A DNA stretch of 64,000 nt. Origin: Hippasteria phrygiana. Its lineage: Eukaryota; Echinodermata; Asteroidea; Valvatida; Goniasteridae. The DNA lies in assembly GCA_037893225.1 (NCBI GenBank), contig JAZGUH010000727.1, forward strand, positions 124,001 to 188,000, given 5' to 3'. Under the pieces are notes generated by a model. That model searched no databases, was not told the origin of the DNA, and was given only the letters and a program-made list of their open reading frames with translations. The stretch's first letter is position 1; each line of letters begins with the position of its first letter. Positions 11,641 through 41,931 of this stretch are shown here, one piece after another. The translations under genes and the position numbers were made by a program.

Positions 11641-11912
11641 GACTCTACATTTGACAAAAAATTGCGTATAGGCTTACTTGAAATAAACACATACTTGCAT
11701 GCAGATGTAGACTTTATATGTTATCCCAAGAAGTTGAAAAGTTTCCTAAAAATATTTTCTGGTATTTTCCGTGTTTATTCAAAAAAATCTGCCTAATCTA
11801 GCAGAAAATTTGGTTAAATGGTAGCTTGAAAATTCCAGCTCTTGGCTCATGACATGTGAGATTCGCCATTAGAGCTGGAAGTTATTCTATAGGGTAGGTT
11901 TGGGTCGTTTAA

Positions 11913-13522
11913 AGAGGAACTAAAACGGAAAATTGTTTTTTGACATTTTTGACTTATCTGATAGTTTATGCCTCCCCAAAACTAATGTAACAAGTTTCAT
12001 GATTCTGAAAAATCAAAAAGAATGTTTTTGAGCCTTTTCTTTCTGAGCCACTTTGACTCGATTCAGAAAAGGCCGAGGTCAACTGCGTGCCGTATCGCGC
12101 GAGTATTGACGTACACGTGTAGAAACATATGACGTCACTGTATTATACGACAATGTTTTACGTAGAGTCTGTATACGTATTTTTTTGTCTAAGGCTAGTA
12201 TTACTTGCTGTGCTTTTTGCTCATGATTCAGGAGTAACACTACGATAAACATATTTTAAAGTGTTGACATCTTTGTGAGACACATTAAGAATTGGGGTTG
12301 TAGGCTTGTTCTTGCTGAAAAGCTAGTTATGAGTCATACTTTACTTTGTTTGCAGTCGGCTTTTATTGGGACCTGCGCGGTGAGTTGTGTGTGAGCTGAT
12401 GCTATACTCTAGTCTGGCGACTTTGATTATGCAGCCCTCATAAGGACCCGCACCTTCTCAGAACTATACACACAATTTCTGTTATAAGGTACCAGACTCA
12501 ATCGCATGCAGCGCATGCGGTCATATGCAGCACGATATGGGGCAGCTTTTTTCACCATGCATCATCTGCAGGGCCTACAACTTCCTACAGTCCTACACAA
12601 AACTGGTTCACTGTATCCGTCTTTGCTTTTTACTTTGTGCACATTTCAATGGTGTAGGACTGTAGGAAGTGTAGGATCCTAAAAAATATACGGAGTGAAA
12701 AAAGCTGCCCCATATCCGGCAGGGTATACATGCGGTACCGTGCGTGTACAATGCATGTTGAGTCAGACGAGCGTGGACAGCAGGGAGACGACCGGGGCTC
12801 TCTGGCTGCTCGAGACGGCAAGCGCAGTTAACGTCGTCGCGCTGGTGCGCGTGAGTCCGGGACACGATTGGAATGCTCGGTGCTTTTAGAGTTGGAATGG
12901 CTCCATCCTTCAAACGGAATTGTGCCTTCAAAGCCAGCTGAGTTTTCATACTAACATTATCATCTATACAGTCTTTGGCGAAATGTTCTGCACATATTTT
13001 CGACCATTTCGACAGCCCAAAATCAGATATTGTATTGTCTACAAAGCAGACCCACTGTCGCCTTTGAGCTCCATTCAGCACTGGGAATCGCAGTAAGGTT
13101 GGGTCAGGGTTTTTGTCGCTGTTCCTCGTGCAACCCCCAACTACACACGATCGAGGCATAATGATTATCTCAGATCCATGCTCATACTGAAATAATATCA
13201 AAATTAGACAAAATAGACGGGAAAACGGAGGAGTTAGGTCGACAAAAACTCTTCAGCAGCATCAACTCCACGTACGTACATGCATAGTGTTTGGCTGTAG
13301 CATCAACCGACTCTACACGTGTACGTCACGGGGTCACGTACATACATTTAACATACATAATGAGCTTTCGCGAAACAGGATAAATGGTTCAGAATAACAA
13401 CCCTTTTTTTTATATAAAAAAATTTCTCTCGTCTGCAAACTAATCTCCATCAGTTAAAAGAGTATTTAAACTGTCGGAAAAGTCCAAAAAGTCAAAAAAA
13501 AAATTGCCGTTTTAGTTCCTCT
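11913..13522. mobile_element. Kolobok-like DNA transposon with THAP ORF
   Basis: Direct TTAA at 11909-11912 and 13523-13526 flank inverted ends AGAGGAACTAAAACGG and CCGTTTTAGTTCCTCT. The interior encodes a THAP zinc finger on the minus strand. TTAA duplication combined with a THAP-bearing transposase is characteristic of the Kolobok superfamily; P elements also have THAP but make 7-8-bp duplications. At 1.6 kb it lacks a recognisable catalytic domain and is probably an internally deleted, non-autonomous copy. Confidence 0.75.
12608..13159 (-). CDS. THAP-domain ORF, truncated transposase
   Basis: Encodes 183 aa starting MPRSCVVGGCTRN. The THAP C2CH zinc-binding residues are C5, C10, C56 and H59 (KICAEHF), with the conserved Trp in RRQW, the Pro in RFPVLNG and an AVPTIF-like box GAIPTL at residues 86-91. 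THAP fingers bind specific DNA such as transposon ends or promoters. Past about residue 100 the sequence is not recognisable and ends SKKQRRIQ, so the DDE catalytic part is missing. The ORF sits inside a TTAA-bounded element, which argues for a transposon origin over a host THAP gene. The Met was chosen because the finger starts immediately after it, as in most THAP proteins. Confidence 0.75.
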   Translation of the reverse strand: MPRSCVVGGCTRNSDKNPDPTLLRFPVLNGAQRRQWVCFVDNTISDFGLSKWSKICAEHFAKDCIDDNVSMKTQLALKAQFRLKDGAIPTLKAPSIPIVSRTHAHQRDDVNCACRLEQPESPGRLPAVHARLTQHALYTHGTACIPCRIWGSFFHSVYFLGSYTSYSPTPLKCAQSKKQRRIQ

Positions 13523-13733
13523 TTAAGATCTTGCCGATATCTTCCGTTTCCCTGAATATATCCACTAAACACTCACCTTCAGGGTAGAGCAGTCATTCAT
13601 GCAGCTTTTCATCCCCTCAAAATGAGAATATGCTCAAGTTAAACCCGAAAAAAAATTGAATTTTTCGTGCAAATCGGTGCATGCACAAAATCAGCTGTGT
13701 ACAAAGTAATGGAGCGAATTTTTGAACATGAAC

Positions 13734-13842
13734 GATGTTTTCCGATCGATTATCGGCAAGCGGCACTACGCGCGCCTCGGGGCTCGATATCGAGCACGAG
13801 GCGCGCGTAGTGCCGCTGGCCGATAATCGATCGGAAAACATC
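13734..13842. repeat. Near-perfect 109-bp inverted repeat (hairpin)
   Basis: Two arms of about 50 bp starting GATGTTTTCCGATCGATTAT are complementary with only about two differences, around a CTCGATATCGAG centre. The arms are GC-rich in the middle (CACTACGCGCGCCTCG) within an AT-rich neighbourhood. Confidence 0.9.
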
Positions 13843-14497
13843 ATTTTCAAGCTAGTTAAATGGTTACTCTGGATGTACATTTATTATGTATATCCCCCCC
13901 CCCCTTTTTTTAATTTCTTTGACCGGCCGGAATTTTTGTCACCTCCCTAAAACTAAAATATCCTACTTTTTTTACTAGACATAACGCTGCAGTTTTCGGG
14001 GGTTAGAGGAACTGCGATCGATATAGGCCATCGGTATGGGGGCACCGAAATAGTCGTCAGAGTAAAATCAAAATTCCCGCTAGCAGAAAACGGGTGTCGC
14101 GTCTTGTTCAAAACCTAAAATTCTGGTAGTAGAAAATGAGAAAATGGGGTTGTCCACTTTTGGGGCTTCTATGGGCCGTCAAAGTAAAATCTAAAATTTC
14201 CGCGACTTGAAAAGTAAGAAAGTCTGCTTGCAGAAAATTGGGAAAGTAGGGTTGTCCATTTTTTGGGATTCATATTTCCTGTCGTGATTTCACGGGTTGA
14301 CTGTGGACTGAATTACAATTCCATCATTATGTAGCTGTCACCAGAAGCGGCCGGCAGATAATTAAGTGGCGGCCGCCAGATAAACGATACAAATTTTTTT
14401 TTCGCGCGTTTGCAAACAATATATCCATCCCTTTTCAGTGGCACTAGGCCTATCCGGCTTCCGTATGAACAGATAGAAAGTCACGAAAAAAAAGTCA

Positions 14498-14894
14498 GCC
14501 GTAAAATTAGGGCATTATAACGCTGTAATACGCTGTACAATTACGGCGTTATAACGCCGTAAATTTGGGGCGTTATAACGCCGTAAATTTGGGACGTTAT
14601 AACACCCTAAATTTGGGGCGTTATAACGCCGTATATTTAGGGCGTTATAACGCCGTAAATTTAGGGCGTTATAACGCCGTAAATTTGGGACGTTATAACG
14701 CCGTAAATTTGGGGCATTATAACGCCGTATATTTAGGGCGTTATAACGCCGTAAATTTGGGGCGTTATAACGCCCCAAATTTAGGGCGTTATAACGCCCT
14801 AAATTTAGGGCGTTATAACGCCCCAAATTTACGGCGTTATAACGCCCTAAATATACGGCGTTATAACGCCGTATTTCGGCGTTATAACGCCGTA
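14498..14894. repeat. Tandem array of palindromes, ~24-bp unit
   Basis: Sixteen copies of the self-complementary core GGCGTTATAACGCC recur every 23-25 bp. The linkers are GTAAATTTGGG, GTATATTTAGG or CCTAAATTTAGGG, the last also palindromic. Both strands are open in one frame across the array, but only because the period is close to a multiple of three; it is not a gene. Confidence 0.95.
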
Positions 14895-15670
14895 GGCCCT
14901 AACGTTAGGTCTAATGAAAAAATAAATGTTCTTGGCGAAGATCAGCACTGTTTAGACTTGAGAACATGAAGCAAAGAAATGTCTAAGACTATAAGCAAAA
15001 CAATGTACATGTATCTACAATCTTACCTGGCCGGAACATTGTAAAACTGCAAAGCTTTATGATTTAAATCGAACAAAATGTCGCGCTAGATGTTAACGTG
15101 AAACTGAAGTTTTATCATTCATTCAAGCGTGCGATACATGATGAGCAGACTGCACGCACTCCGCACCTGCCATTACATACTTTTTGAATCACGTAAAGAC
15201 GTCTGGGTACTATTACATTTGTCTACGCGTGCGCGCGCATTTATATGGGCGGGGTTTAGTACTGGGTGGAATGGGTGGAGACTGGGGAGATGAGTGCACA
15301 AGATGTCAAGTCCCGTTTTTCGCCAGCTCCGGGCACCGGGGGGGGGGGGGGGGGGGGGGGAGAGGGGTGCACATCACAAGAAAAAACACATATATAATTT
15401 TGATGCTTTTTATATTTGCCAATGGGGGCCAATTGGTTGCCAGGGGGGCCTGGCTACTCCGCCCCCGCCCCCCCCCCCCAACTTTCCCTTAGCGATGGGC
15501 CTATGTCAGTTAAATCTAAAAATGTAATCCTTCGTACGCAGGATTAAAAAAAAAAAAATTGGATTTTCCTGACAGTGCTCACCATTTTCTCAATGCTTAC
15601 AAACCAGCAGCGTGTGCATAGGTAAAACAAGAAAAATCTGAAAAAAAATGCCACCGCAAAAGAAAAAAAT

Positions 15671-15764
15671 AGTGTTAAATTAACACTAGGCGGTATCTAT
15701 ATTGAACCACTCGTCCAATATAGATACCACATGGTGTTAATCTGACACCACAGTTTTGCAGTAG
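15671..15764. mobile_element. Foldback MITE, GGTATCTATATTG family
   Basis: Inverted arms GTGTTAAATTAACAC and GGTATCTATATTG against CAATATAGATACC and GGTGTTAATCTGACACC. A second member lies at 54748-54846. Confidence 0.7.
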
Positions 15765-16468
15765 GTGGGGGGGGGGGGGGGATTTCCCCAATGTGACTCC
15801 AAGGTGGATGGGTGTCTGAAGGTACTCCAAAGCCTTATACATGTATATGTCGACCAAATCCATTTACTGCATGCACATGACGCAGACGTCACTGTATCTA
15901 GCACCCACGTGCGATGCTTAATAAGTTAACTTAATCATGAATATGCATAATGGAAATTCTGGTCTACGAACAAAAAATGGCATGCGAACTGTCATCTGGA
16001 AAGTCGGCGGCTCCTAAAAAGCGAGACTGAGTAGCCTACCTTGCTAGGTGAGGTAAGATCATAAAACTCCATCGTTTTGCCATATTACAGTTAGTTTTGG
16101 AACAGCCACAATTTTGTTGCAGGCAGGTCTAATTCAGTGAATCCTTATAGGGGGCTATATCGGCAGGTAAGCAACTTGTCAGTAGCCGATTGTCTCCTTA
16201 TTTTGTTTCACAAGGACAACAATTTAAATTCACTGTGTAAACATAGCATTATGTTTCAAAAACATTTATTGAATTCCAATTAGAAGAAAAAAAATAAAAC
16301 AGACAAAATGACTGGCATTTATTGAGATTCCATTACATTAGTTGATGAATATTTAAAAGTGAAAGTAAATTATCTTTTTCAAGATTCTTTCGTTCATCCG
16401 TTCTTTAACCTTCTACTTGCAACAAACAGGTACACAGAATAACACTATATACGTTAACTTCAGTTTAA

Positions 16469-16769
16469 AGGCACACATTGCCGGAAATCCTCCAAATTAA
16501 ACCAAAGCCTTGACATCCGAACATTCAGACAGGCGCCGCACATGGTGCAGCCTGTAAGCAACCAAGGCGCCCAGCTAGGGCACCACTCTGAATTCCCATC
16601 GGTCCGACTTTTCACGAACCAACCTCGCGTCCCCGAAATTATTTTCGTTAATAATTTTCAGACAAACTGTACATTTTCAAGGGATGGTCGTGTACATTAA
16701 TATTTGCTACTTTTGCATGGACGGACGCACGGTAGCCCAATTGGGCGGCCTCTAAGGCAATGTGTCCCT
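16469..16769. mobile_element. TTAA MITE, AGGCACACATTGCC family
   Basis: TTAA at 16465-16468 and 16770-16773; ends AGGCACACATTGCC and GGCAATGTGTCCCT; 301 bp. Interior shared with the copies at 24956, 53957 and 58530, for example CGTCCCCGAAATTATTTTCG. Confidence 0.85.
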
Positions 16770-17256
16770 TTAATGACATAATATAATAAACATTCAATTA
16801 CATTTCACTATACCAACATGATGCTATATAGGGGCTTCAATACCCAAAATACAAAGGGGAATTATTTAAAACTGCTGAAAGCCAACTTGATGATTGTGAA
16901 ATAAATTCGTGAAAATGAAAGCCCGAAAAGGACAATATCTTCAGCTACTGTCATTCGTGATACATTTTTTTTTTTCGCTTAATTAAGTAATTGCTAATAA
17001 CCTTATAGGCCTATTATGACTTGTTTGGATTTCATTCTAAATGTTCTACATGCATACATCTCTGATTAGTAGCAGATTGAAGTTAACGAAATGTGCTGTG
17101 TTGTACAAGGAAATAAGATGAGATGGTGTTTAATAAAAGTAAACGACACCAATTTATTGTGGGACGCAAATGATTTTGTTTTATTTGTGAAATGTTATGT
17201 TTAAGCCAGTGATGTCCCTAATAATTGGACAGCTACACCACGCTGCTTGACGGATG

Positions 17257-17444
17257 GGCTGGTTCATACTTTACGCGAATGTGAATGCCAAGCGAATTTA
17301 TGACGTCAACGCCAGGTGTTCGCGCTGCACATTCGCAAACGTAGAACACATTTCAACTCGTGCGAATCTTAGCTCATTAGCTGCAAATGTTTTATGACGT
17401 CAAATTCGTTTTGCGTTCGCATTCGCGTGAAGTATGAACCAGCC
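17257..17444. mobile_element. MITE, GGCTGGTTCATACTT termini
   Basis: Inverted ends GGCTGGTTCATACTTTACGC and GCGTGAAGTATGAACCAGCC enclose about 150 bp. Complementarity continues inward through the TTTATGACGTCAA words, so the whole unit can fold back. Confidence 0.75.
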
Positions 17445-18438
17445 TTACGTACTAAGTATACACGTACTTGATTTGTAAGTACGTGTTTGTTTCACGTAGA
17501 CCCGGAGCGCAATCAGTGATCCGGAGCGTCGAAAGCTGCTCCGGATCACGTTTTTAGTGATCCTGCTCGCGAGGTGGGTTCACAAGATCCAAGATGGCGA
17601 CGTGCGAGACGGACAGAGAAAAGTGACGGTATTTTTTCGTAAATTTCAAGCATTTAACGAGCTATTGTGACAGTATTTACTCATAATTCTTTTACAGTGT
17701 ATTTTTGTTATTAAAGCTATGTACGATTTATTTACTTTTCTGGAAATACTAGATAGTTTATCATAAAAATAGCCCTACAGAATCTGAAGCAGACGACATT
17801 GTCGTGTAATACAAATTCTCCCAGCATGCAACATATAGCGAGAGGGATTCGCGATCCTATTTGTTTTCGTTCGGCTCTAGATCACCTCCCGATCCGTGTG
17901 AAACAACAAACAGGCCCGTGAACATCTTTGGGATTATAATTATTTCCTGTGAGCTGCAGGATCATCTGGAAGCATTTTTGTATATCTGCTGTTTCTAACA
18001 GCGTTATAAAACCTTAAACATGTCAATTTTTTGCAGAAGTTGAACTGCTATACTTTACCGATACCATTTCTCAAATTTGCAGGTCACTGGTCAGCCATTT
18101 TTTTTTTCAGTTTGTAAAGCATATCTTTCTAGTTTTCCTTCGGCACAGTACATTACATAAATCTTGTAGATTTTTGCACAACCATGATATCCAACACTTA
18201 CACCTAAAACGACTTACACTTAAACACCAAGAACGAAAGTAATAAATCACAATACATAAAATATTGGCAATAATAAAATATGAATCGCCAAATAAATGGA
18301 TCAACCACCTATTAATACATGAATTCTCATCCAGAAATGTCACAAATACATCATGCCTTTAATAGCCCAAATATCTCGTCAAATGTTTAGCTCTTGCTAT
18401 ACTTGTCTCTGAGCTAGCCCGGGGAGAGACTAATCCCT

Positions 18439-37526
<19,088 letters not shown>

Positions 37527-39093
37527 GGCTATCTGGATTCTGGGACGAAAAAAAGAGTGTGTACGGAGACGGGAAAACGTAAAAAGCGTGCACGTAAATT
37601 TAGCCTCTTATTCCGAAACAAACTTTATTTCCCTCCTTAAAGTCCCAATGAATTTAAGCATAAAAATATGTCGATAAACCCTGTATAAACTGAAGAATAT
37701 GGAAACACTTTTAGGACTTGAAATAAAATGCAGATTGCCTTCTTTTCATGCTACACTTTAGAACAAATTCATATGGTCCGAAAGAGAAATCTAATATCTG
37801 GTACTTAATGCATCTGAAGTCCTTCAAAATGCATCGAATGTCCAATTTTAGTAAGCCCGAACGACCCCCTATAAACCTCGCAAAAAGTCTTCATGCACAA
37901 AACCATCGGCCCTGATGGTTTTGTGCACAAATGGAAGAACCAATCAGAGCAAGGGTAACATGGTGATTCGAGCCGGTTAACCAATGAAAACACGGGTGCT
38001 TGTAATTAGTATGCACATGGTGATACTATCGCCGCTGTTTGCACACGGCATTAATGAGAGGTTTTATGGAGATGATTCAGTAAAAATAGAGTACCTTAAA
38101 AGAGATATTACGGTATTATACTGTAAAAATATATTACAGTATTGTACTGTAACTACGCCACACAGTATACCAACCAGAAGTAATGTGTAATTGCAGTTTT
38201 TTAGCCCAAACGCAAATTTTCTTGACCATAATATGTAATTATTCAAACAGTTCCTCAATAACATTTTGATTTTTTCCCAAAGTAGATAAACAGTCTCATT
38301 GCATTTCTTTCGTGTTCAAATGTAGAAATTCTTCATTGGAAACCATGACTTCATCATGGCGTGATTAACTGAATTTAAAGCCAAAAAGACCACGCTATTA
38401 ATTAAGTAGTGTGTGGTAGGCTATCGTAGCCTTTGGTAATGTATAGCAAGTACGTTTATATTAGAATCTACTGTTCAAAGTGTAGTCTCTGTGAATACAG
38501 AGAATCTACTGTAAATATACAGATAATTTATAACTCTGTAAGTTCTTTGAAATTACTGTAAATTTAGGCGTATATTCTGGAACATTAATTTACAGTATTA
38601 ACGGCACTACTATAATGTACAGTTGCTATGCTCTAATTCCTATGAAAAAATACCATTTAGAACAATACAGCATGATGTTTATTACTATACAATTTACCGT
38701 AACTTAGTGGCAACCCAGCTGCCATACGGTAACTTACTGTAACTTTTTACAGGGATAGTTTACAGTATACAAATTAACAATTAACAATTCAGAGAATTAA
38801 AACCCCTTGACGGGGATAGCAAGAACATTAAAAAAATACTGCACAAAACTGCACATTGATTTCGTTGTCGCTTCTCGTTCTTGGGTCCTCAGCTGTAATA
38901 CAATTGTTCATACTCCTACCTGATGGGGATTAGGGAGGATATCTTCATTAACAGGTGGTATTCTTAGCAGTACCGCCGTTTCTTGAGGTACAGGCATATC
39001 CTGCCATGTGTATGTGGTAATGACCTCATTCTTACCGATGAAGAGTTACCGGTAGTGAGTGATCCACTCAATTTTAACCTGAAGTTTATTCTA
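37527..39093. other. Intergenic region upstream of the ZP gene
   Basis: Holds a 34-bp hairpin at about 37893-37927 (TGCACAAAACCATC arms) and, from 38100 to 38770, many TACAGTA/TACTGTA words that look like degraded MITE. No promoter element can be pinned down. Confidence 0.4.
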
Positions 39094-39636
39094 CTATTCA
39101 GAAAGTTGGTATTTCCATTCAAAACCCTGATGCGGCACCTCAGAGAAAACAGCGGTACCGCTAAAATACTGCCTGTTTAATAATAAAGGAGATCCTCCCT
39201 TATAATAACGCGTAAGTTGGCGAGTGTTTCTGGACTGGCAAACAGGATTGAGAAATCTTCGGATTGTTCTAAAAATGTGATCTGGAATATCAGACGTTAT
39301 CTCTGCCAATTTCAGTCCCAGATGTTCAGTACGATGTAACTGATCAACGGCCAGAGCTTTCAATGGCACGACGACAATAATCAGCGCTTTCTCCTGTTTG
39401 CATTCGGTTACTTCGTTCATGGAGGTAGGAAACACCTCCATGCTTCGTTCAAGAAATCTAAGACCAATGGAGCAGCTTGAAAAATTACACTCTTGCCAAA
39501 TCCCGTTGGTAAATTAACAAAACAAATCATGGCCACGTACAAATTGATGAATGGCACTGATCTGATGACTTTTTAACTTTCCAAAAGTCCAGTTTTTTGC
39601 TGTAAAATCGATCGCTTGGTCCACGCGGTCAGACAT
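39094..39636 (-). pseudogene. RecQ-like helicase 5' fragment, frameshifted
   Basis: Three frames together read the start of a RecQ-type DNA helicase: MSDRVDQAIDFTAKNWTFGK and LKSHQISAIHQFVRGHDLF, then the Walker A box VNLPTGFGKSVIFQ, then ALIIVVVPLKALAVDQL (motif Ia region). The first break is one extra T near 39516. The second is a 25-bp hairpin plus 7-bp duplication at 39418-39449; subtracting those 32 bases brings the frame back. After about 39290 similarity is lost, so only the N-terminal third is present. Related single-exon RecQ-like genes are common in invertebrate repeats, so it may be transposon cargo and not a decayed host gene. Confidence 0.65.
39418..39442. mobile_element. Ultra-short hairpin insertion A (25 bp)
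   Basis: Arms CATGGAGGT and ACCTCCATG around AGGAAAC. Exact 7-bp direct repeats CTTCGTT lie at 39411-39417 and 39443-39449. It interrupts the RecQ-like frame. Confidence 0.75.
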
Positions 39637-39784
39637 TTTTTTCCAACAAACAACAAATGGCTTGGTACTGCGCTGCACGTTCAAACGTACGTACACACAC
39701 GTAAACCCGACGTGAGTACAGAAACTAGACTAGTGAGTGTTGGCTATTTACATGCGACAATGCAGCTACGTCACACGCGCATGC

Positions 39785-39822
39785 AAATGCCACACAGTTC
39801 TGCTCGCGATTTCGCGAGCAGA
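39785..39822. repeat. Perfect hairpin GTTCTGCTCGCGA
   Basis: GTTCTGCTCGCGA and TCGCGAGCAGAAC are separated by two bases. No flanking direct repeats. Confidence 0.85.
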
Positions 39823-40029
39823 ACTTGCGAAATTCCCAAGGCGGTCCTTGGCCTTGGCGTGTGTGTGTGTAGCGAGAGGGCGCTGTCGGCCGACCGTGCG
39901 CGCTACCCGTCGCACCGCTAAGAACGTCTTGGAACCAAGACTGGTGTTTCACTAATAATAAAAATGTGCATTCCTGAAGCCTTCTCAGCTCCCCGGCTGC
40001 AAGAGCGTACATGGGCCAATCAAACCAGT

Positions 40030-40210
40030 GCACTATCACAGGTACCGATTTACCCGTGTATAGTCCTGGGTGGAGGAGAGCAACTTGTGTAAAAAGAAAT
40101 ATGTCTTGCTTAAGGACACAAGCACCCTGCTGAACTGGAACCCATAATCAGTAGTATCACCAAAGGTTTTAGCTCAGATTACTGGACCACAAGGCCAGGA
40201 CAGTCAAAAT
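40030..40210 (-). repeat. tRNA-derived SINE (minus strand)
   Basis: The inverse of the 47752 SINE: on the minus strand it reads CTTGTGGTCCAGTAATCTGA, GATTATGGGTTCCAGTTC and CTCCACCCAGGACTATA. Confidence 0.65.
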
Positions 40211-40249
40211 CAACGATGATCTGTGCCCGAAGATATAGGATTCCCGTAA

Positions 40250-40500
40250 ATGACAAAAAATTGCTTTTTTAATACGGTCCTTCCACTTCCAGTTATATTC
40301 TAAATGTTACCTTTTATTTTTTTCGTCAAACAATCCACAAGGGAAACTGACTAGGTAAATTTGAATACATTTTCAAAGTGAACAAAGAAAACTGACAGAA
40401 GCGGGATTTGAACCTGCGACATCCGGAACACCGTACCGGCTCTCTGCCAACTGAGCTATCTTGCCCTATGTTGGCGGTCTCCCAAATTGTCAGTATCTTT
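40250..40500 (-). repeat. tRNA-derived SINE with intact A and B boxes
   Basis: On the minus strand the head reads GATAGCTCAGTTGGCAGAGA (A box) and CGCAGGTTCAAATCCCGCTT (B box). The body GGGAAACTGACTAGGTAAAT recurs at 40620-40700. It is followed by a SINE body, so it is not called as a functional tRNA gene. Confidence 0.75.
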
Positions 40501-40559
40501 GTTTGGGTGGGCGCTAGTCAGTAGTCATAAACCCAGAATGCCGTATAGGGATCACACCC

Positions 40560-40755
40560 AATTTTACGATACAACATGGGAAGCGACATTGTGGGGATCA
40601 CTCAATGAGGATACGACTTTTTAACTTATAATTCGTCAAACAATCCACAAGGGAAACTGAATAGGTAAATTTGAATACATTTTCAAAGTGAACAGAGAAA
40701 ACTGGCAGGAGCGGATTCGAGCCTGCGACCCCGCCCCGGAACACCGTACCGCTTT
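40560..40755 (-). repeat. Second copy of the same SINE
   Basis: Shares CAAACAATCCACAAGGGAAA, TTGAATACATTTTCAAAGTG and GGATTCGAGCCTGCGACC with 40250-40500. The two are arranged head to tail. Confidence 0.75.
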
Positions 40756-40832
40756 TAGTTTTTTTGTATATACTTGCCATGTGGAAATAAAGTGAACTGA
40801 ATTGAAGTGAAAATCGAAGATGACAAAGTTAC

Positions 40833-40977
40833 CTGTAATAGCCAGCAGGGCACCCTCTTGCACACTGGTAGCTCGACGTTTTTTTGTAGACTCTTCGGAC
40901 TCTGCAGATCGAGTACGCCAAGTGGGGAACACCTTTTTATACCTTCCACGGAACATCCTGCGGAGCCCTCGTATCAT
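40833..40977 (-). CDS. Possible first exon, unrecognised
   Basis: Reads MIRGLRRMFRGRYKKVFPTW, a Ser/Glu/Lys-rich stretch, then TSVQEGALLAIT before a good donor ACAG/GTAACT. The basic N-terminus resembles a cytosolic tail or targeting signal. No downstream exon was found on the minus strand, so it may be a relic or a chance frame. Confidence 0.2.
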
Positions 40978-41001
40978 GCCTCGACGATTAAAGTGAATTA
41001 A

Positions 41002-41929
41002 GTCATCAATCTTGATGCGGAAAAATTAATTAAGCAGTTGTTTTCTGCGGACTGGTACAGCTATTCGCGTTTTTAAGAATTCGAGCCTTCAAGTAATTAT
41101 TCATCTGTCATAACTTTCACTTAACATCTGGCTGTTCATGACGCGTAGCCCTGGCGATCCAATATAATTGTACCCGTCCATGCATGCCGTTGAGATAACA
41201 ATACTTGAGATAACAAAGTTGTGCCTTTATCGATTTCAAATCTGTCCAGGTATTTTAATAATAGTATTTTAATTGATTGTCTATGTTTATACCAAACACA
41301 ACACCTGGATATCAGGACACAAATTAGTTACTGTGTTGTAATTTAGTGGTCAGACTGAAATTGCACGCAGAAAGTCAATTTACGCCACTAGACCATAAAT
41401 AAATTGACCAAATTCACATAACCTTAGCTTGTACTTGTATATGTGTTTGAGTTAATTCCAGTGATTGCAAGAGTGTGTAACACGACTCGGAACACGCATA
41501 GGACAAACCCTACAAACAAACACAGGCGAACGAACGAACGAACGAACGAACGAAAGAGAAACAAATAAGTAAACCATTCCATGGATGAACAATCAAATGC
41601 AAAAAAAACAATTACCTACCTCTTCATCTCAACGCTTTCTTACCTCTTTCTCCTCTTTCACTTTGCTCTCTCCCTTTGTTGTTTCTTGGTGACCTAAACC
41701 TATACCCAGCAATATATGGGACCAAGGGGTACCCCTCCTCTTGTCCCTATACCATATACACACTCATGGGTATCGCGATGGGGGAACTTTCCCCCTCCCC
41801 CCTGGAAATGTTTTTAAAAGGAGAAAACATATTTAACAATGAATGAAAAAGAAGACGAGGTGCAAAGTCAATGTCGTACTCAATTGAATGTATCATGTGA
41901 AACCTGCTGAAAGGGGCCTAAAATGCGGC
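41002..41929. other. Non-coding stretch
   Basis: AT-rich, with (AACG)n at 41527-41555 and a degraded MITE-like word GGGTATCGCGATGGGGGAAC at about 41769. No gene seen. Confidence 0.4.
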
Positions 41930-41931
41930 TA

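Larger units (their letters stand above)
13843..18438. other. Intergenic region between TSFM and the ZP gene
   Basis: Apart from the repeats listed separately, it holds G/C homopolymers (15338-15360, 15467-15480, 15768-15780), a block at 15880-15990 that recurs inverted near 59760-59880, and a short ATG-led frame at 17594 (MATCETDREK then stop) in a good Kozak context that leads nowhere. No gene is supported. Confidence 0.5.

Noticed and set aside
14515..14969. GRYNALNL repeat frames on both strands
   Set aside because: By-product of a 24-bp (multiple of three) palindrome array; no start context or flanking coding signal.
17594..17626. Possible first exon MATCETDREK in strong Kozak context
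   Set aside because: A stop follows immediately, the GTGACG donor is weak and no partner exon was found.
37893..37927. 34-bp hairpin as a fourth ultra-short insertion
   Set aside because: The arms are unrelated to CATGGAGG and there are no flanking direct repeats.
39785..39822. GTTCTGCTCGCGA hairpin as an insertion
   Set aside because: No direct repeats at its borders.
40395..40470. tRNA gene on the minus strand
   Set aside because: The tRNA-like head is followed by a SINE body that recurs at 40560 and 30290; stems are imperfect.
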